Origin: a virus
DNA: 36,396 nucleotides
Virus record (IMG/VR): IMGVR_UViG_3300028589_000023
Coordinates: 1 to 36,396 of that record
Strand: one strand, 5' to 3'
Made by a program: the position numbers and the translations under genes. Below, piece by piece: positions 33,671-36,396 of the stretch (the stretch's first letter is position 1; every line of letters begins with the position of its first letter). The notes beneath the pieces were generated by a model. That model was given only the letters and a program-made list of their open reading frames with translations, was not told the origin of the DNA and ran no database searches.

Positions 33671-34600
33671 GTCAGCTCCTTCTTGTTTAAAGTTCATTTT
33701 CAAAACACTCTTGAGTGGATTCACAGAGTTCCCCTTGTTAGTAGTTGCAAAGTCAACCAAATAATGGCTGAACTCTTCAGGAGTCATTGTCTTATCAGCC
33801 AGACCCAAAGCAATGGCCTTATCAGCCATGAAGACGTTAGCCTCAGTACCTTTTACAGCAGAGATATCAATCTTCCGCTTAGCAGCAACGTGAGACGTAA
33901 ATCCTTCGTACAGTGTGTCAACTTGCTCTTGCAGCTTGTCGATAAACGATTTAGTGAAAGCACCATCTTTGTCGAAAGGAACTTTGTCCTTACCGGCAGT
34001 AATGAATGTGCGTTCGTAACCAATCTTCTCAAGGTACTTACTGTCGTTATACAACTGAATCAAAACACCAATCGAACCAACTTGAGAGTCAGACGACATA
34101 ACGATTTCATCAGCGATACAAGAAATACCATAAGCAGCAGAAGCAGACATACCATCGACATATGCAATGATCTTGATACCATTCTCATCAGCGAGTTTTC
34201 GCATATAGTTGGCACTGTCAATCATTCCGTGTGCTTGACCACCACCCGAGTCAACTCGCATTGCTACAGTGGTTGCACCTTTGTCTACAAAGTATTCCAT
34301 CTGGCTTTTCAACATCTCGTAAGATGTACCACCACACATCGCTTCCCAACCAGAGGTTCGATAAGTGAGTGGACCAGTAATCTCCATAACACCAAGTTTC
34401 AGGTTGGCGTCATAACGACTCTTGAAGTCACCTTCCATGTCAGCGAATGTAGCGGCTTCAGGAGTGCCAATTTCAGCACTCCCTTTGATCCGGTCATTCA
34501 CATAACCCATGATGGTGTTAAACGTGTTAGGTTCAATCAAGTGTGGTACGTTGACCATCGTGCTCTTGATTCGAACGAGGCTATGTGGTTTCATCGTCAT
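33212..34600 (-). CDS. C: S49 (SppA-like) head maturation protease with C-terminal scaffold, C-like (462 aa)
   Basis: Residues about 70-280 form an S49 serine protease: 'TVAMRVDSGGGQAHGM', then 'AYVDGMSASAAYG' with probable nucleophile Ser154, 'SQVGSIGVL', and the Lys dyad partner at 204 or 206 (AGKDK). Residues 311-462 are an Ala/Glu-rich scaffold (ATAKLESETAARAAADTQLA) that can also be made alone from an internal start. This is the lambda C/Nu3 arrangement. Start at 34600 shares one base with the portal stop; the ATG at 34594 is better spaced from AAAGGA and may be the true one. Confidence 0.92.
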   Translation of the reverse strand: MTMKPHSLVRIKSTMVNVPHLIEPNTFNTIMGYVNDRIKGSAEIGTPEAATFADMEGDFKSRYDANLKLGVMEITGPLTYRTSGWEAMCGGTSYEMLKSQMEYFVDKGATTVAMRVDSGGGQAHGMIDSANYMRKLADENGIKIIAYVDGMSASAAYGISCIADEIVMSSDSQVGSIGVLIQLYNDSKYLEKIGYERTFITAGKDKVPFDKDGAFTKSFIDKLQEQVDTLYEGFTSHVAAKRKIDISAVKGTEANVFMADKAIALGLADKTMTPEEFSHYLVDFATTNKGNSVNPLKSVLKMNFKQEGADMNAAELTDALAKATAKLESETAARAAADTQLASAVAQVGVLTAQLDEVKQALASIKDAEAAAQLESRQAVLKELLPADQVEAKLASYGSLDQATFDFIAGELRAAKEARAASFKPHGENGAEEESDEAEASEDTSYQALLAAGVAAAKAVAR

Positions 34601-36126
34601 TATCCTTTATTGGCGGTTGCAGGGTCTCCGCTAGCTCCAGTACCTTCACCATTGCTTCCGTTCATCCCAGACTCCATACCACCACCTGACTCCGATTTGA
34701 AGTTGGTCATGATCTTGCGAAGTTCTTCTGTAGACATGTCTTCGGAAACTTGGTAGTCGATACCAGCACGGGCCAGTACGAAGTTGACAACCTCTGGGAC
34801 CAATGGGATGAGGCCAGTAGCAGCAGTCTTTTGCAGGTAACTACCTACGTTCTCAAGCGATTCGGCATTCGGTAGTTCGAAGTCAAAGTACGGCATGATA
34901 TCCGTAGGCCAGCCGTTCTGTTCAAAAAGCGTCTTCACCAGCTTATGGTTAAGCTGATCTTTGATCTCAGTCAGTCGTGCCTTAACCGCCATATCAATGA
35001 TCGATACTTTGGATTCAGCAAGCGAGTAACTACCACCAGAACCACCACCCAGCGACAGTACGTCTGCAAACAGAGCGACTTGAATCTCACGTACATAACG
35101 TGCGATGATCGCGTTCACATCGTAAGCCTTAGAGCCAGAGATGTTCTTGATGTCGAACTCAAACATCTTATTACCTTCGTTGTCCGTCAGCTGTGGTAGA
35201 ATGAATCCACTCTGTTTGGCTTGATGGGCACGTTCCATCATCTGCTGATACATCCTGAAGCTGGCCTTGCGGTCCTCATCAGCATCCTCAACCAGATATT
35301 CTGGGGGTAGGTACAAGATCTTGAATGCGTTGTTGTCTTGAGCCACACCAATCATCTCAGACTCTTGGTATGCTAGTTTAAGCTTCCATGGTTGCCATGC
35401 TGCAACCAATGGCGAAGTACCTGATGGGCTACCGTTCTCAGGGTCGTGCCTGAAGTGGAGGCAAGTCTTCATCGGAATGAACTTGGTAGCGATCTCTAGT
35501 TCAGCTTTCGCCTTAACTACTTCCCAACCAGCATTCTGAATCGAAACATCACCATCAGTAGAAGGGATGACTACTCGCTGATCAAAACCATCAAGGACTC
35601 GACCTTTATCCTTCCACCACCACCGAACGATTGTTCCTTGACTTCGTGGCCAGAGACCACCGATACCAACGTAACCGTCATCAAAGTTACTTCCGTATTT
35701 CTTGTTCCTAAATCGAAGTTCCATCTCAAGGATACTGAAACCATATCGGTTAAAGGTTGCAGCATTCTTGATGGCTGTGTTCCAACTGTGATCCATGTCG
35801 TTCATACATTCTTCAAGGAACTTAGCGTAAGCTCGTTGCTCAGCCTCTCGATTCTTTGGAATGTCTTTGCGTACACGAACCCGCCAGTTTGCTTCAGCCA
35901 CCTTACCCTCAACATAATCAAGGGCTGGGCGAACGGTAGAGTCAGTAGACATCTTCTTGAATGTCTTGTAAGCATAAGGCCACCGTAACTCATGTTGGCA
36001 GTCATCCCAGACCTGACCACCTAGAGTGACCAGACCAGAGTAGCCTTGTTGACCGTATACCATTGGAGGTACCTTACCGTCACCTTTGGGAAGGGAGATG
36101 GTCTTTTCATCATCTTTATCAGCCAT
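34600..36126 (-). CDS. B: Portal protein (508 aa)
   Basis: Forms the dodecameric ring through which DNA enters and leaves the head. 'PALDYVEGKVAEANWRVRVR' in the wing, 'GFSILEMELRF', 'LHFRHDPENGSPSGTSPLVA' and 'RYVREIQVALFADVLSLGGG ... SYSLAESK' are typical of portals, the last group resembling the DUF935/Mu gp29 branch more than lambda B. The C-terminus is a low-complexity Gly/Ser tail (SGGGMESGMNGSNG). AAGGAG is 6-7 bases before the ATG. The symbol is by position. Confidence 0.9.
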   Translation of the reverse strand: MADKDDEKTISLPKGDGKVPPMVYGQQGYSGLVTLGGQVWDDCQHELRWPYAYKTFKKMSTDSTVRPALDYVEGKVAEANWRVRVRKDIPKNREAEQRAYAKFLEECMNDMDHSWNTAIKNAATFNRYGFSILEMELRFRNKKYGSNFDDGYVGIGGLWPRSQGTIVRWWWKDKGRVLDGFDQRVVIPSTDGDVSIQNAGWEVVKAKAELEIATKFIPMKTCLHFRHDPENGSPSGTSPLVAAWQPWKLKLAYQESEMIGVAQDNNAFKILYLPPEYLVEDADEDRKASFRMYQQMMERAHQAKQSGFILPQLTDNEGNKMFEFDIKNISGSKAYDVNAIIARYVREIQVALFADVLSLGGGSGGSYSLAESKVSIIDMAVKARLTEIKDQLNHKLVKTLFEQNGWPTDIMPYFDFELPNAESLENVGSYLQKTAATGLIPLVPEVVNFVLARAGIDYQVSEDMSTEELRKIMTNFKSESGGGMESGMNGSNGEGTGASGDPATANKG

Positions 36127-36136
36127 CTCTCGCTCC

Positions 36137-36396
36137 TTAGCTTAGTGGGTTTCGATTCTGGAGATTGACAGAGGCTAAAGCCTGTGCCATATTAGGGATG
36201 TGAACACGTTGAGCCAATACAGCAGTTGCGTCACTAATGGCGTCACAAATGTCATCGTGACCAGCTTCACCAGTACGCTTCTTACCGTTGAAGGCTTCAA
36301 GCTCTCGGTACATGAAACTGTTGTTACCTTCGATGTTGTTCTCAAGGTCATATGCACAACCTTTCAAGATCTGAACATGACCGTTCATTGCAAGAG
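36137..36396 (-). CDS. Terminase large subunit, C-terminal end (cut by window edge)
   Basis: The frame is open to the right edge; only about 86 residues are visible. 'ENNIEGNNSFMYRELEAFNG' and 'GHDDICDAISDATAVLAQ' match the end of the terminase nuclease domain, where H-D-D-x-x-D-A carries metal-binding acidic residues. It packages DNA into the head. The remaining ATPase part and any small subunit lie outside. Stop codon lies 11 bases before the portal gene. Confidence 0.82.
   Translation of the reverse strand, partial: LAMNGHVQILKGCAYDLENNIEGNNSFMYRELEAFNGKKRTGEAGHDDICDAISDATAVLAQRVHIPNMAQALASVNLQNRNPLS

Noticed and set aside
33260-34756. 498-codon open frame opposite the protease gene
   Set aside because: Antisense shadow; the minus-strand protease has catalytic motifs and correct neighbours.

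Overview
The window is one end-to-end stretch of a tailed double-stranded DNA bacteriophage with a lambda-like, long-tailed (siphovirus) virion. A Gram-negative host is certain in practice: there is a two-component spanin pair, a lipoprotein, a SAR-type endolysin and Sec signal peptides. The tail-fibre N-terminus and the small protein before the fibre-assembly chaperone look like proteins I associate with Pseudomonas phages, so Pseudomonas is the best guess for the host. That is inference. Genes are packed with ATGA, GTGA and TAATG overlaps, strong AGGAG ribosome sites and almost no spacer. No integrase, excisionase, CI-type repressor, tRNA, insertion sequence or CRISPR array is visible.

Layout. 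(1) Positions 1-6282, minus strand: an early region of about 20 small genes that runs toward a primase, whose N-terminus is cut by the left edge. Genes between about 2.1 and 6.0 kb are strikingly envelope-directed: two small exported proteins, several two-helix membrane proteins, and a lipoprotein with an SPFH/Band 7 domain that has its own consensus promoter and terminator. (2) Positions 6283-6574: a divergent control region with strong promoters on both strands and several dyads, one exactly filling the spacer between -35 and -10. (3) Positions 6575-12345, plus strand: a second early operon of about 19 small genes and one superfamily 1 (UvrD-like) helicase, the latter behind its own perfect-hexamer promoter. 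At least four of the small proteins appear to be copies of one family. (4) Positions 12352-12380: a terminator between convergent operons. (5) Positions 12385-14444, minus strand: lysis genes, read as DUF1353 protein, SAR endolysin, two-helix holin candidate, i-spanin and o-spanin (overlapping), and a one-helix coiled-coil protein. (6) Positions 14437-36396, minus strand: fibre chaperone, fibre, tail-tip accessory proteins, J, I, K, L, M, tape measure, GT/G chaperones, major tail protein, terminator, connectors, major capsid protein, decoration candidate, S49 protease with nested scaffold, portal and the C-terminal end of the large terminase. Transcription runs from terminase toward lysis.

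How it works together. The late block follows the lambda order (terminase, portal, C/Nu3, D, E, connectors, U, V, G/GT, H, M, L, K, I, J). It keeps lambda's two recoding or nesting devices: an in-frame internal start for the scaffold with its own ribosome site, and a GGGAAAC slippery heptamer directly before the G stop codon, with the T frame open in -1. Intergenic hairpins followed by U-runs sit after the decoration, capsid, major tail, tape-measure and J genes. They probably tune gene dosage along one long late transcript. A consensus promoter inside the gap after the tape measure could give the tail-tip genes a separate supply.

The parts least explained by known biology are the SPFH lipoprotein unit with its neighbouring membrane proteins, the dyad-rich divergent control region, the expanded small-protein family in the plus-strand operon, and the promoter-hairpin arrangement before gene M.
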